A stretch of 64,000 nucleotides of DNA from Lelliottia nimipressuralis. Its GTDB lineage: Bacteria > Pseudomonadota > Gammaproteobacteria > Enterobacterales > Enterobacteriaceae. The DNA lies in the NCBI RefSeq assembly GCF_004115925.1, contig NZ_SDDX01000011.1, positions 62,001-126,000 of the forward strand. The letters are read 5' to 3'. The position numbers and the translations under genes were made by a program. Under the pieces are notes generated by a model. The model ran no database searches. It was not told where the DNA came from and saw only the letters and a list, made by a program, of their open reading frames with translations. Positions 42,525 to 56,359 of the stretch are shown here, piece after piece; within the stretch, counting starts at the first letter, position 1, and each line of letters opens with the position of its first letter.

Positions 42525-43958
42525 ATGCGATTTTCCAGATTTATCATCGGATTGACTACCAGTGTGGCGTTCACTGTCCAGGCAGCGAATGTGGATGAGT
42601 ATATTAATCAACTCCCAGCTGGCGCTAACCTTGCGCTGATGGTGCAAAAAGTGGGTGCCCAGGCGCCGGAGATTGACTATCACAGCCAGCAAATGGCACT
42701 CCCCGCCAGTACACAGAAAGTGATTACAGCTCTGGCTGCACTCTTGCAGCTGGGGCCCGATTTCCGCTTCACCACCACGCTGGAAAGCAAAGGCAGCGTG
42801 GATGACGGCGTCCTGAAAGGCGATTTAATCGCCCGTTTTGGTGGCGATCCGACTTTTAAGCGCCAGGATATCCGCAATATGGTCGCGGTGCTGAAAAAGT
42901 CCGGGGTGCAGAAAATCGACGGTAATGTGCTGATCGACACCTCCATTTTTGCCAGCCACGACAAAGCCCCTGGCTGGCCGTGGAACGACATGACCCAGTG
43001 CTTTAGCGCCCCGCCGTCTGCGGCAATCGTCGACCGTAACTGCTTCTCCGTCTCGCTGTACAGCGCGCCTAAGGCCAATGATTTAGCCTTTATTCGCGTG
43101 GCGTCCTACTACCCCGTCACCATGTTCAGCCAGGTACGCACGCTGGCGAAAGGCTCGCCTGATGCACAGTATTGCGAGCTGGATGTGGTGCCTGGCGATC
43201 TGAACCGCTTTACCCTGACCGGATGCCTGACGCAGCGTGCCGACCCGCTGCCGCTGGCGTTCGCTATTCAGGATGGTGCCAGCTACGCCGGTGCCATTCT
43301 GAAAGATGAGCTGAAACAGGCCAATATCAGCTATTCCGGGACGCTGCTGCGCCAGACGCAGTCCAATGAACCCGGCACGGTGATTGCCAGCAAACAGTCC
43401 GCGCCGCTGCACGATCTGCTTAAGATTATGCTGAAAAAGTCCGACAACATGATCGCCGATACGGTGTTCCGCATGATCGGCCATGCCCGATTTGGCGTTC
43501 CCGGTACGTGGCGTGCAGGTTCCGATGCCGTTCGCCAGATCTTGCGCCAGCAGGCGGGGATCGATCTGGGTAACACTATTGCGGTCGATGGCTCCGGCCT
43601 TTCGCGCCATAATTTGATCTCACCTGCAACAATGATGCAGGTTCTTCAGTACATTGCGCAGCACGACACTGAGCTAAACTTTATCTCGATGCTCCCTCTC
43701 GCGGGTTACGATGGATCTCTTCAGTACCGTGCAGGTCTGCACGCTGCTGGCGTAGACGGCAAAGTTTCCGCCAAAACGGGTTCACTGCAAGGGGTGTATA
43801 ACCTGGCAGGGTTTATTACGACGGCCAGCGGCCAACGCATGGCGTTTGTGCAGTATCTTTCCGGCTATGCCGTCGAACCGAGCGACCAGCGTAATCGCCG
43901 TATCCCTCTGGTGCGTTTCGAAAGCAGGCTTTACAAGGACATCTACCAGAATAACTAG
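42525..43958 (+). CDS. dacB: D-alanyl-D-alanine carboxypeptidase/endopeptidase DacB (PBP4)
   Basis: A 477-residue periplasmic enzyme. The signal peptide ends near VQA-ANV (residue 20). LPASTQKVI gives the catalytic SxxK at Ser62-Lys65; KKSDNMIAD is the SxN motif and SAKTGSLQG the KTG motif. It trims and cuts peptidoglycan cross-links. The stop is two bases before the response regulator, so dacB and the two-component pair probably form an operon. In E. coli dacB is followed by obgE instead. Confidence 0.97.
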   Translation: MRFSRFIIGLTTSVAFTVQAANVDEYINQLPAGANLALMVQKVGAQAPEIDYHSQQMALPASTQKVITALAALLQLGPDFRFTTTLESKGSVDDGVLKGDLIARFGGDPTFKRQDIRNMVAVLKKSGVQKIDGNVLIDTSIFASHDKAPGWPWNDMTQCFSAPPSAAIVDRNCFSVSLYSAPKANDLAFIRVASYYPVTMFSQVRTLAKGSPDAQYCELDVVPGDLNRFTLTGCLTQRADPLPLAFAIQDGASYAGAILKDELKQANISYSGTLLRQTQSNEPGTVIASKQSAPLHDLLKIMLKKSDNMIADTVFRMIGHARFGVPGTWRAGSDAVRQILRQQAGIDLGNTIAVDGSGLSRHNLISPATMMQVLQYIAQHDTELNFISMLPLAGYDGSLQYRAGLHAAGVDGKVSAKTGSLQGVYNLAGFITTASGQRMAFVQYLSGYAVEPSDQRNRRIPLVRFESRLYKDIYQNN

Positions 43959-43960
43959 CG

Positions 43961-44623
43961 ATGAAATTACTCATTGTTGAAGACGACCTGTTATTACAGG
44001 AAGGTCTGGCGCTGGCGCTGGCCAACGAAGGATATGCGCTTGATTGTGCCGCCACTGCGGCAGAAGCTGACTCGCTGATTCAAAGCGGCGAGTACAGCCT
44101 GGTGATCCTGGATTTAGGGCTGCCCGATAAAGACGGCGCTACGTTGCTGAGCCAGTGGCGTCGCCGCGGCGTTGATAATCCGGTGCTGATCCTGACAGCG
44201 CGCGATGCCCTCGCAGACCGAATCAATGGTCTCGACTCCGGCGCAGATGACTATCTGGTGAAACCCTTTGCCCTGGCAGAGCTACAGGCTCGCGTTCGCG
44301 CGCTGATTCGCCGCTATCAGGGGCACAGTGACAATCTGGTGACGGATGGCGATCTGACGCTGAATTTGCAAACCCAGCAGGTGATGCGCCATTCGCAGGC
44401 GGTCGAAGTCACTCCGAAAGAGTTCGCTCTGCTCACGCGGCTGATAATGCGCACCGGACAAACGGTGCACCGCGAAACTCTCCAGCAGGATATCTATTCC
44501 TGGCAGGACGATCCGGGATCAAACACCCTTGAGGTCCATATTCACAATCTGCGGCGCAAGCTCGGTAAAGACCGCATCAAAACCGTTCGCGGCGTGGGCT
44601 ATCGCCTGGAGAGTCAAAAATGA
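43961..44623 (+). CDS. OmpR-family response regulator, PmrA/BasR-like
   Basis: A 220-residue regulator. The receiver domain has the acidic pair at 8-9, phospho-acceptor Asp51 (VILDLGLPDKDG) and Lys101 (LVKPFA). The C-terminal winged helix ends LEVHIHNLRRKLGKDRIKTVRGVGYRL. It is clearly related to E. coli BasR but only at roughly half identity by eye, so it may be a paralogue of the usual pmrCAB regulator. It overlaps its sensor gene by 4 bases. Target genes are unknown. Confidence 0.9.
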   Translation: MKLLIVEDDLLLQEGLALALANEGYALDCAATAAEADSLIQSGEYSLVILDLGLPDKDGATLLSQWRRRGVDNPVLILTARDALADRINGLDSGADDYLVKPFALAELQARVRALIRRYQGHSDNLVTDGDLTLNLQTQQVMRHSQAVEVTPKEFALLTRLIMRTGQTVHRETLQQDIYSWQDDPGSNTLEVHIHNLRRKLGKDRIKTVRGVGYRLESQK

Positions 44624-45663
44624 ACAGCATGCGTCGGCGATTGATGGTTTTGCTGGCGGTCATTCTGTTATTTTTCCAGTTGATTAGCGTGATTTGGCTG
44701 TGGCATGAAAGCCGCGAGCAAATTGGCTTTCTGGTGAGTGAAACCCTGTCGGCAAAATCGCGTAATCAACATGTCGAGAAGGAGATCCGCGAAGCCATAG
44801 CCTCGCTGCTGGTGCCTTCGCTGGTCATGGTCGGTTTTACCCTGCTCTTCTCCTTCTGGGCCATCACCTGGATAACGCGCCCGCTAAATAAACTGCGCGT
44901 CAGTCTCGCCAACCGCTCGGCGGATAATCTCACTCCCCTGCCTCTTTTTTCCGATATGGAAGAGATTGGAGCGGTGACGACGTCGCTGAATCAGCTGCTT
45001 GCCCGTCTGGACCACACCATCAAGCAGGAGCGCTTATTCACGGCTGACGCGGCCCATGAGCTACGTACACCGCTCGCTGGTATCCGGCTTCATCTGGAAC
45101 TCATGTCTCAGTCAGGCTCACCACAGGCTGCGACGCTGATTCATCGCATCGATCAGCTGATGCATACCGTCGAACAGCTGTTGATGCTCGCGCGAGCGGG
45201 GCAGGCAATGGCCAGCGGCCATTATGATACGGTCAACTGGAGTGAGCATATTATCGCGCCGCTGGCGTTAGAGCATGAGGCGAAAGAGCACAGCGTCATT
45301 TGGCCGCTTAAAAGCTCTCTGACCGTTCAGGGCGATCCGGTACTCCTGAGACTGATGCTGCGCAATCTGCTGGAGAATGCGGCGCGCTATAGCCCGGCGG
45401 GTACGACTATCACCGTCACGCTAACGGAGCACGACGAGGGCACCCAGGTCAGCGTTATCGATCAGGGGCCAGGCATCGACGAGGCGCATCGCCATTCGAT
45501 TACCGAGCCGTTCCGTCGTCTCGACCAACGCTTTGGTGGCAGTGGGCTGGGGCTGAGTATTGTCCTGCGTATCGTGCAGCTGCACCGTGGCAATCTGACG
45601 CTGGAGAATGCGCCTGAGGGCGGGTTAATCGCCAGTTGCTGGCTGCCCTCCACGCTGAGCTAA
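44620..45663 (+). CDS. Sensor histidine kinase, PmrB/BasS-like
   Basis: A 347-residue membrane kinase. Two spans (about 8-28 and 63-85) enclose a short periplasmic loop of about 35 residues. That loop holds EIRE at 55-58, the ExxE arrangement that binds Fe3+/Al3+ in Salmonella PmrB. A HAMP region and the H-box DAAHELRTPLAGIR (His146) follow, then NLLENAARYSPAG (N box) and FGGSGLGLSIV (G box). It resembles BasS throughout, including LISVIWLWHES in the first span. It likely senses envelope metal or antimicrobial-peptide stress. Confidence 0.9.
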   Translation: MNSMRRRLMVLLAVILLFFQLISVIWLWHESREQIGFLVSETLSAKSRNQHVEKEIREAIASLLVPSLVMVGFTLLFSFWAITWITRPLNKLRVSLANRSADNLTPLPLFSDMEEIGAVTTSLNQLLARLDHTIKQERLFTADAAHELRTPLAGIRLHLELMSQSGSPQAATLIHRIDQLMHTVEQLLMLARAGQAMASGHYDTVNWSEHIIAPLALEHEAKEHSVIWPLKSSLTVQGDPVLLRLMLRNLLENAARYSPAGTTITVTLTEHDEGTQVSVIDQGPGIDEAHRHSITEPFRRLDQRFGGSGLGLSIVLRIVQLHRGNLTLENAPEGGLIASCWLPSTLS

Positions 45664-45690
45664 AAAAAGCCCCCTTCGAGAGGGGGCTTC
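45663..45690. terminator. Bidirectional terminator between sensor kinase and obgE
   Basis: AAAAAAAGCCCCC-TTCGA-GAGGGGGCTTCTT forms a strong stem between convergent genes, starting at the kinase stop codon. Confidence 0.88.
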
Positions 45691-45698
45691 TTAGCGGA

Positions 45699-46892
<1,194 letters not shown>

Positions 46893-47858
46893 TCATTCGC
46901 CTGAGCGGGGGACAACTACAACCGCTTCACTTTTGCGCCAACGTCCCCAAAGACGATGACCAATGGCGGAATACATCGCGCCCGCAACCACGACAAACGC
47001 ACCGAGATAACCCAACAGGTTTAACATCGGTTTGACGAAGAAATCGGGCCAGGCCATTGATAACAAATCTGAAAATAACAGCGTAAACAGCGGCGTGAGT
47101 GTAATCAGGGCACTCACTTGTGCTGCCTGCCAGCGCGCCATCGCTTCGGCCAGCGCGCCATAACCGACCAGCGTGTTAAGCCCACAAAAAATGAGGCACG
47201 CCAGTTGCCAGTCGCTTAACTGAGTAATCACACCCGGTTTCGCCAACGGCAGTAGTGCTATCGTACACAAAGTGTACAGCAAAAAGAGGATCTGCTGTGA
47301 GGCAAGTCTGCGCAATAACACCTTTTGCGCGACGCCGTAGCTCACCCAGACCGTTGCTGCCCCGACGCCAAAAATCACACCCCAGGTGTAATCTGTCAGT
47401 CGGGTAAAGATCTCAATCAGGCTGGTGTTAAAGAACATCACCAGACCACACAGCAACATGATTGCCCCGATGATCTGTGTGCCGCGCATCTTTTCCTTGA
47501 GGATAAAGACGCTGGCCACCATCATGCCAACCGGTGAAAGCTGACCAATCACCTGAGACGCGGTGGGACTTAAATACTGCAAGGAAGAGCTGAACAGAAT
47601 GAAGTTACCGAACAGACCGCCCGTCGCAATAGCCAGAAGCACCAGCCAGCGTGGTTTACGGAAAATCCGCAGCCGCGGCAGTTTGCCTTTTATCGCCAGA
47701 ATCGCGCCAAGGCCGATACTGGCCATCAGAAAGCGATAAAACACCACTGTTGGCGGTTCCATCACTTCCAGGACCTGCTTCATTGCAATTGGCAACGCCC
47801 CCCAGCACACCGCTGTAGTGAGTGCCAGAAGAATGCCGATGCCAGCCTGCTGTTTCAT
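46893..47858 (-). CDS. yhbE: EamA/DMT-family inner-membrane transporter YhbE
   Basis: A 321-residue protein with ten predicted spans and two EamA repeats (first near 8-140, second near 158-290). LSPTASQVIGQLSPVGMMVASVFILKEKM is characteristic. The substrate is unknown. It lies between rpmA and obgE in the conserved rplU-rpmA-yhbE-obgE cluster; a terminator precedes it, so only part of the ribosomal-protein transcript reaches it. Confidence 0.92.
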   Translation of the reverse strand: MKQQAGIGILLALTTAVCWGALPIAMKQVLEVMEPPTVVFYRFLMASIGLGAILAIKGKLPRLRIFRKPRWLVLLAIATGGLFGNFILFSSSLQYLSPTASQVIGQLSPVGMMVASVFILKEKMRGTQIIGAIMLLCGLVMFFNTSLIEIFTRLTDYTWGVIFGVGAATVWVSYGVAQKVLLRRLASQQILFLLYTLCTIALLPLAKPGVITQLSDWQLACLIFCGLNTLVGYGALAEAMARWQAAQVSALITLTPLFTLLFSDLLSMAWPDFFVKPMLNLLGYLGAFVVVAGAMYSAIGHRLWGRWRKSEAVVVVPRSGE

Positions 47859-47897
47859 GCCGGTTTTCCCTGCAGAAAATTTTCCGGGTTTTCAATG

Positions 47898-47930
47898 TAA
47901 AAAGCCCCGCAACACGTTGCGGGGCTTTAA
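47898..47930 (-). terminator. rplU-rpmA terminator
   Basis: AAAGCCCCGCAAC-AC-GTTGCGGGGCTTT is an almost perfect hairpin followed on the minus strand by TTTTT, 25 bases after rpmA. Confidence 0.9.
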
Positions 47931-47953
47931 TCCGTTACCGGACCACGAAAAAC

Positions 47954-48211
<258 letters not shown>

Positions 48212-48230
48212 TTAAATCTCTCCTCAGGTC

Positions 48231-48587
<357 letters not shown>

Positions 48588-48613
48588 CTATAAATATTCA
48601 CAATAGGGCGCGA

Positions 48614-48642
48614 ATATTACGCAAAACGCGAGCCTTTGACAA
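48614..48642 (-). promoter_or_regulatory. rplU-rpmA promoter
   Basis: On the minus strand TTGTCA (48642-48637), a 17-base spacer and TAATAT (48619-48614) form a strong sigma-70 promoter for the L21-L27 operon. Confidence 0.85.
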
Positions 48643-48799
48643 GTGCTACCATCAATACATGAAGAAAAAAAACACAACGCGTACGCTAACGTTTATCTGA
48701 GCCGTTTTTTCAGTACAATCAGCAATACTATTGATAAACCGAAACCTTCATTAGCCCAGTAGTCATGCGCTAAACAGAATAAGAAGCCCGGCTTTTGCG

Positions 48800-49771
48800 A
48801 TGAATTTAGAAAAAATCAACGAGTTAACCGCGCAAGATATGGCGGGTGTGAATGCAGCAATCCTGGAGCAACTCAACTCTGATGTTCAACTCATCAATCA
48901 GTTGGGTTATTACATTGTCAGTGGCGGCGGTAAACGTATCCGCCCGATGATCGCCATCCTGGCCGCGAGAGCCATTGGCTATCAGGGAAATGATCACGTC
49001 AATATCGCGGCCCTGATTGAGTTTATCCACACAGCCACGCTGCTGCATGATGATGTGGTGGATGAATCCGATATGCGTCGCGGTAAAGCCACTGCGAACG
49101 CCGCCTTTGGCAACGCCGCCAGCGTTCTGGTCGGCGATTTTATCTATACCCGCGCCTTCCAGATGATGACGCGTCTCGGCTCGCTCAAAGTGCTGGAGGT
49201 GATGTCTGAAGCCGTGAACGTCATCGCTGAAGGCGAAGTGCTGCAGCTGATGAACGTCAACGACCCGGACATCACTGAAGAAAACTACATGCGCGTCATC
49301 TACAGTAAAACCGCGCGCCTGTTTGAAGCTGCGGCTCAGTGCTCCGGTATTCTTGCGGGCTGCACCGAGGCGCAGGAGCGGGGTCTGCAGGATTATGGCC
49401 GCTACCTGGGCACCGCGTTCCAGCTGATTGACGATCTGCTCGACTACAGCGCCGATGGCGAAACGCTGGGCAAAAACGTCGGAGACGACCTGAACGAAGG
49501 TAAACCGACCCTGCCGCTGCTGCACGCAATGCGTAACGGCACGCCAGAGCAGGCAAAGCTTATCCGCGAAGCGATTGAGCAAGGAAACGGCAGACATCTT
49601 CTGGAACCCGTACTGGAAACAATGGCAATCTGCGGATCGCTGGACTGGACGCGTCAGCGCGCAGAAGAAGAAGCCGACAAAGCCATTGCCGCTATTCAGG
49701 TTATCCCAGACAGCCCATGGCGAGATGCGCTAATCGGGCTGGCACACATCGCCGTTCAGCGCGATCGTTAA
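48800..49771 (+). CDS. ispB: Octaprenyl diphosphate synthase IspB
   Basis: A 323-residue trans-prenyltransferase. LLHDDVVDESDMRRGK is the first Asp-rich motif and LIDDLLDYSADGE the second; GGKRIRPMI binds diphosphate. It makes the C40 side chain of ubiquinone and menaquinone, linking it to the ubiTUV genes in the same window. It is divergent from rplU across 257 bases in which only the rplU promoter was identified. Confidence 0.97.
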   Translation: MNLEKINELTAQDMAGVNAAILEQLNSDVQLINQLGYYIVSGGGKRIRPMIAILAARAIGYQGNDHVNIAALIEFIHTATLLHDDVVDESDMRRGKATANAAFGNAASVLVGDFIYTRAFQMMTRLGSLKVLEVMSEAVNVIAEGEVLQLMNVNDPDITEENYMRVIYSKTARLFEAAAQCSGILAGCTEAQERGLQDYGRYLGTAFQLIDDLLDYSADGETLGKNVGDDLNEGKPTLPLLHAMRNGTPEQAKLIREAIEQGNGRHLLEPVLETMAICGSLDWTRQRAEEEADKAIAAIQVIPDSPWRDALIGLAHIAVQRDR

Positions 49772-49781
49772 GTTCCTTTTT

Positions 49782-49807
49782 CTCCCCGCGGCATTCGCGG
49801 GGAGTTT
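49782..49807 (+). terminator. ispB terminator
   Basis: CTCCCCGCG-GCATT-CGCGGGGAG followed by TTTC forms a strong stem 11 bases past ispB; the T-run is short. Confidence 0.75.
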
Positions 49808-49997
49808 CAATAAGTTCCCAAAACACCCCATCTACCGTTACACATTCGGCTTACATGCCGTGTGTATAAAGCCTTGATATATTCTGAATGTTGCATCCTG
49901 TTATTCGAACTTTTTAGAACGACCGTTCGAAGAAGGTATACTCGCCATGTCAGTTCAGCCGAAATGACGTGGACGTATTTGAACCAGAGGACAGGAT

Positions 49998-50285
49998 ATG
50001 GATAAGAAATTTATCGACTGGCATTCGGCCGACATTATTGCCGCATTGCGCAAAAAAGGGACATCGCTGGCAGCCGAATCACGACGAAGTGGGTTAAGTT
50101 CTTCTACGCTGGCTAACGCGTTAACCCGTCCGTGGCCCAAGGGAGAGTTGATCATTGCCAGTGCGCTGGAAACGCAGCCCTGGATTATCTGGCCCTCGCG
50201 CTATCACGATCCCATTACCCACGAATTTATCGACAGAACACGCATGATGCGCAAGAAGACAGAGGGAAAAGAGCGCCAGAACTGA
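49998..50285 (+). CDS. sfsB: Ner-like DNA-binding regulator SfsB (Nlp)
   Basis: A 95-residue protein related to the Mu-phage Ner repressor. WHSADIIAALRKKGTSLAAESRRSGLSSSTLANALTRPWPKGE contains the helix-turn-helix, and AWPKGE-like endings are family hallmarks. In E. coli extra copies affect maltose gene expression with CRP; its normal role is unclear. It lies between ispB and convergent murA and is well conserved in enterics, so it is not a recent phage remnant. Confidence 0.93.
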   Translation: MDKKFIDWHSADIIAALRKKGTSLAAESRRSGLSSSTLANALTRPWPKGELIIASALETQPWIIWPSRYHDPITHEFIDRTRMMRKKTEGKERQN

Positions 50286-50307
50286 CGCTTTGACTCAGAC
50301 AGGAACA

Positions 50308-50340
50308 GCAACCCCCCGGTCAATATTGGCAGGGGGCTGC
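50308..50340 (-). terminator. Hairpin after murA
   Basis: GCAGCCCCC and GGGGGTTGC pair around a 15-base loop just past the murA stop, between convergent murA and sfsB. There is no strong T-run, so efficiency is uncertain. Confidence 0.5.
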
Positions 50341-50348
50341 GCGAACGA

Positions 50349-51653
<1,305 letters not shown>

Positions 51654-51658
51654 TCAGC

Positions 51659-51913
51659 TCAAAAACCGTTTAGCTTGCGATCGCGTTCCCACTCTTGCGG
51701 GGTGTACGCTTTGATCGACAGAGCGTGAATGCGATTATCTGCAATGTATTCCATCAGCGGCGCGTAGACAGCCTGCTGTTTTTTCACACGGCTCATGCCG
51801 TCGAAAATCTCACCCACAGCAATAACCTGAAAGTGACTGCCATCGCCAGTGACGTGGACTTCCTGAAGGGAGAGTGCGTTCATCAGCACTGTCTGGATTT
51901 CATGATTTTCCAT
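51659..51913 (-). CDS. ibaG: BolA-family protein IbaG
   Basis: An 84-residue BolA-like protein. [31 protein letters not shown] is the family core, with the conserved His for metal or cluster binding. E. coli IbaG responds to acid and partners with the monothiol glutaredoxin Grx4. It lies between the mla genes and murA. Confidence 0.95.
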   Translation of the reverse strand: MENHEIQTVLMNALSLQEVHVTGDGSHFQVIAVGEIFDGMSRVKKQQAVYAPLMEYIADNRIHALSIKAYTPQEWERDRKLNGF

Positions 51914-51983
51914 GGGTTCTAAATCATCGGGTAGTGAAACAAGCCCAACATCTTAGAGCAAAGTGACGCAGGCTTAAACAGGC

Positions 51984-52016
51984 AAAAAGCCCCGACGATG
52001 AAACAGTCGAGGCTTT
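51984..52016 (-). terminator. mla operon terminator-like hairpin
   Basis: On the minus strand AAAGCCTCGAC pairs with GTCGGGGCTTT (one mismatch) around a 10-base loop and ends in TTTTT, 23 bases past mlaB. It suggests that ibaG-murA also have their own promoter. Confidence 0.75.
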
Positions 52017-52038
52017 CAGAAGTAACGCACTGAAAATA

Positions 52039-52331
52039 TTAACGAGGTAAAACGTCTTCGGGCAGATTATAGAGCAGCACCAGCGTCAGCACCTTTTCGC
52101 TGACCCCGCTTAACGTGACCGCCTGGCCCAGCTTTTTACCTTCAGCCACCAGATGGACCAGCAGCGCAACGCCTGCCGTATCCACGCGGGTAACGTGGGT
52201 TAAATCGATAAGCTTAACGCCCTGCATGACGTCACGACGCACATCCCACAGGGGGTTCAGCAGATCCTGGTCAAGTTCACCGGACAGCGCGAGTTTGTCG
52301 CCTTCACGCGACCAGCTAAATGGCTGCGTCA

Positions 52332-52332
<1 letters not shown>
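52039..52332 (-). CDS. mlaB: Mla phospholipid transport STAS protein MlaB
   Basis: A 97-residue STAS-domain protein. VKLIDLTHVTRVDTAGVALLVHLVAEG carries the conserved Asp-Thr loop. MlaB binds MlaF in the cytoplasm and supports assembly and activity of the MlaFEDB transporter. Its start overlaps the mlaC stop by one base. Confidence 0.95.
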
Positions 52333-52970
<638 letters not shown>

Positions 52971-53534
52971 TTACTTCTCCTGAGATGAATTCGTCGTGCC
53001 AGGGGTCGGCGCGACGTCAGTTTGGCCTTCACTCTGTGCAGAGGTATCGTCGGATTTCTTATCATCTCCTTTACCGCTGTAAAGGAACTGACCAATCATA
53101 TCTTCAAGCACCATGGCTGACTTCGTATCCTGAATCACGCCGCCGTCTTTAAGAATAGACGTTCCCAGCTCAGGATCTTCAAAGCCGACGTTCAGCGCCA
53201 GGTATTGCTCGCCCAGCAGACCGGACGTGCGAATAGACAGCGAACTGGTGTCCGGAATGTGGTTGTAGCGCTCTTCAATATCCATTTCGACGCGCGGCAG
53301 ATAGGTTTTTTCATCCAGCGTGATGTCTGAAACGCGGCCAATCACCACACCGCCGATGCGCACCGGCGAACGCGCCTTCAGACCACCAATATTATCGAAG
53401 GTCGCATAGAGACGATAAGTGGGTTCAGTCCGAATGGAGGTGATATCCGCCGCTCTGAGACAGATAAACAGCGCAGCCAGAAGTGCCAGCAGCAGAAACA
53501 CACCTACCCAAATTTCACTTTTTCTTGTTTGCAT
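52971..53534 (-). CDS. mlaD: MCE-domain protein MlaD
   Basis: A 187-residue protein starting MQTRKSEIWVG at 53534. One N-terminal span (about 10-27) is followed by an MCE domain (YRLYATFDNIGGLKARSPVRIGGVVIG) and a polar Ser/Asp/Thr-rich tail. Six copies form a ring that channels lipid into or out of MlaE. Confidence 0.96.
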   Translation of the reverse strand: MQTRKSEIWVGVFLLLALLAALFICLRAADITSIRTEPTYRLYATFDNIGGLKARSPVRIGGVVIGRVSDITLDEKTYLPRVEMDIEERYNHIPDTSSLSIRTSGLLGEQYLALNVGFEDPELGTSILKDGGVIQDTKSAMVLEDMIGQFLYSGKGDDKKSDDTSAQSEGQTDVAPTPGTTNSSQEK

Positions 53535-53538
53535 GAAC

Positions 53539-55141
<1,603 letters not shown>

Positions 55142-55368
55142 TTAACGTTCCTTTCTTTCCCATCAAGGTTAAGCATGGCGCTTAATTCAGCCTTAAACCC
55201 GACATTTTTGCAGATAATTATCCGCTCAGGTTAGCGAAAGCTGGCATTTGTTTTACTTTTCCGGCGCATAAAGTCAAAATTAGGAATTCGTTACGTCTAC
55301 AGACTGCATGCGGCGCCAGAGATTCATTCTCAGTGGACCGGCGAGTATACCTGAATAAAGGATTTTTG

Positions 55369-56346
55369 ATGCTTTTAGCAACGGCACTGTTAATAATTGG
55401 TTTACTTCTGGTGGTCTACAGTGCTGACCGTTTGGTTTTCGCCGCATCGATCCTGTGCAGACTCTTTGGGATACCGCCGCTGATTATTGGCATGACGGTG
55501 GTGAGCGTCGGCACATCGCTTCCGGAAATTATTGTCTCTGTTTCCGCGTCGCTCCATGGCCAGGTCGATCTCGCCATTGGTACCGCGATCGGCTCGAATA
55601 TCGTTAATATTTTATTGATCCTTGGCCTTGCCGCACTGCTGCATCCATTTCGCGTGGATTCTGATGTTCTGCGCCGCGAATTGCCGCTAATGTTAATTGT
55701 CAGCCTGCTGGCAGGCTATGTGCTTTATGATGGGCAACTGACCTTCGACGACGGTATTTTACTGCTGGCGCTGGCAATCATCTGGCTGCTCTATATCGTC
55801 AAGATTGCCCGGCTGGCGGAAAAACAGGGGAATGATAGCCTTACGCGTGAGCAGGTGGCTGAACTTCCTCGTGAAGGCACCCTGCCCGTTGCCCTGCTGT
55901 GGCTCGGCGTGGCGCTGATTATTATGCCGATGGCCACCCGTATGGTTGTCGACAACGCCACCGTACTGGCCAACTACTTCGCGATTAGCGAACTGACGAT
56001 TGGCCTGACGGTAATTGCGATCGGTACCAGCCTGCCAGAACTGGCCACGGCGATCGCGGGCGCACGGAAAGGCGAAGGTGATATCGCAATTGGCAATATC
56101 ATTGGCTCGAACATCTTCAACATCGCTATCGTTATGGGTTTACCCGCATTGATTGCGCCAGGGGCATTTAACCCGCTGGCCTTCTCCCGCGATTACGGTG
56201 TGATGCTGTTCGTCAGCGTGATTTTCGCCCTGCTCTGCTGGCGGCGGAAGCAGCAAATAGGCAAAGGGGCGGGCGCCTTGCTGACAGGTGGTTTTATCGT
56301 ATGGATGGCGATGCTGTACTGGCTGTCGCCTCTTCTCTCTGGGTAA
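55369..56346 (+). CDS. yrbG: Calcium/sodium antiporter family protein YrbG
   Basis: A 325-residue membrane protein with two inverted repeats. GTSLPEIIVS near 52-61 and GTSLPELATAIAG near 225-237 are the paired alpha-repeat motifs of the cation/calcium exchanger family; GSNIVNILLILG and GSNIFNIAIVMG accompany them. The start MLLATALLIIGLLLV at 55369 follows AAAGGATTTTTG. Transport activity in E. coli is not settled. It begins the yrbG-kdsD-kdsC-lpt run. Confidence 0.93.
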   Translation: MLLATALLIIGLLLVVYSADRLVFAASILCRLFGIPPLIIGMTVVSVGTSLPEIIVSVSASLHGQVDLAIGTAIGSNIVNILLILGLAALLHPFRVDSDVLRRELPLMLIVSLLAGYVLYDGQLTFDDGILLLALAIIWLLYIVKIARLAEKQGNDSLTREQVAELPREGTLPVALLWLGVALIIMPMATRMVVDNATVLANYFAISELTIGLTVIAIGTSLPELATAIAGARKGEGDIAIGNIIGSNIFNIAIVMGLPALIAPGAFNPLAFSRDYGVMLFVSVIFALLCWRRKQQIGKGAGALLTGGFIVWMAMLYWLSPLLSG

Positions 56347-56359
56347 ACGGAAACGCATT

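Noticed and set aside
48658-48699. A tiny plus-strand frame (14 codons, MKKKNTTRTL…) before ispB
   Set aside because: No ribosome site, too short to judge, and it sits just upstream of the rplU promoter on the opposite strand.
49998-50285. Ner-like protein as evidence of a prophage
   Set aside because: sfsB occupies this spot between ispB and murA in E. coli as well; no other phage genes are nearby.
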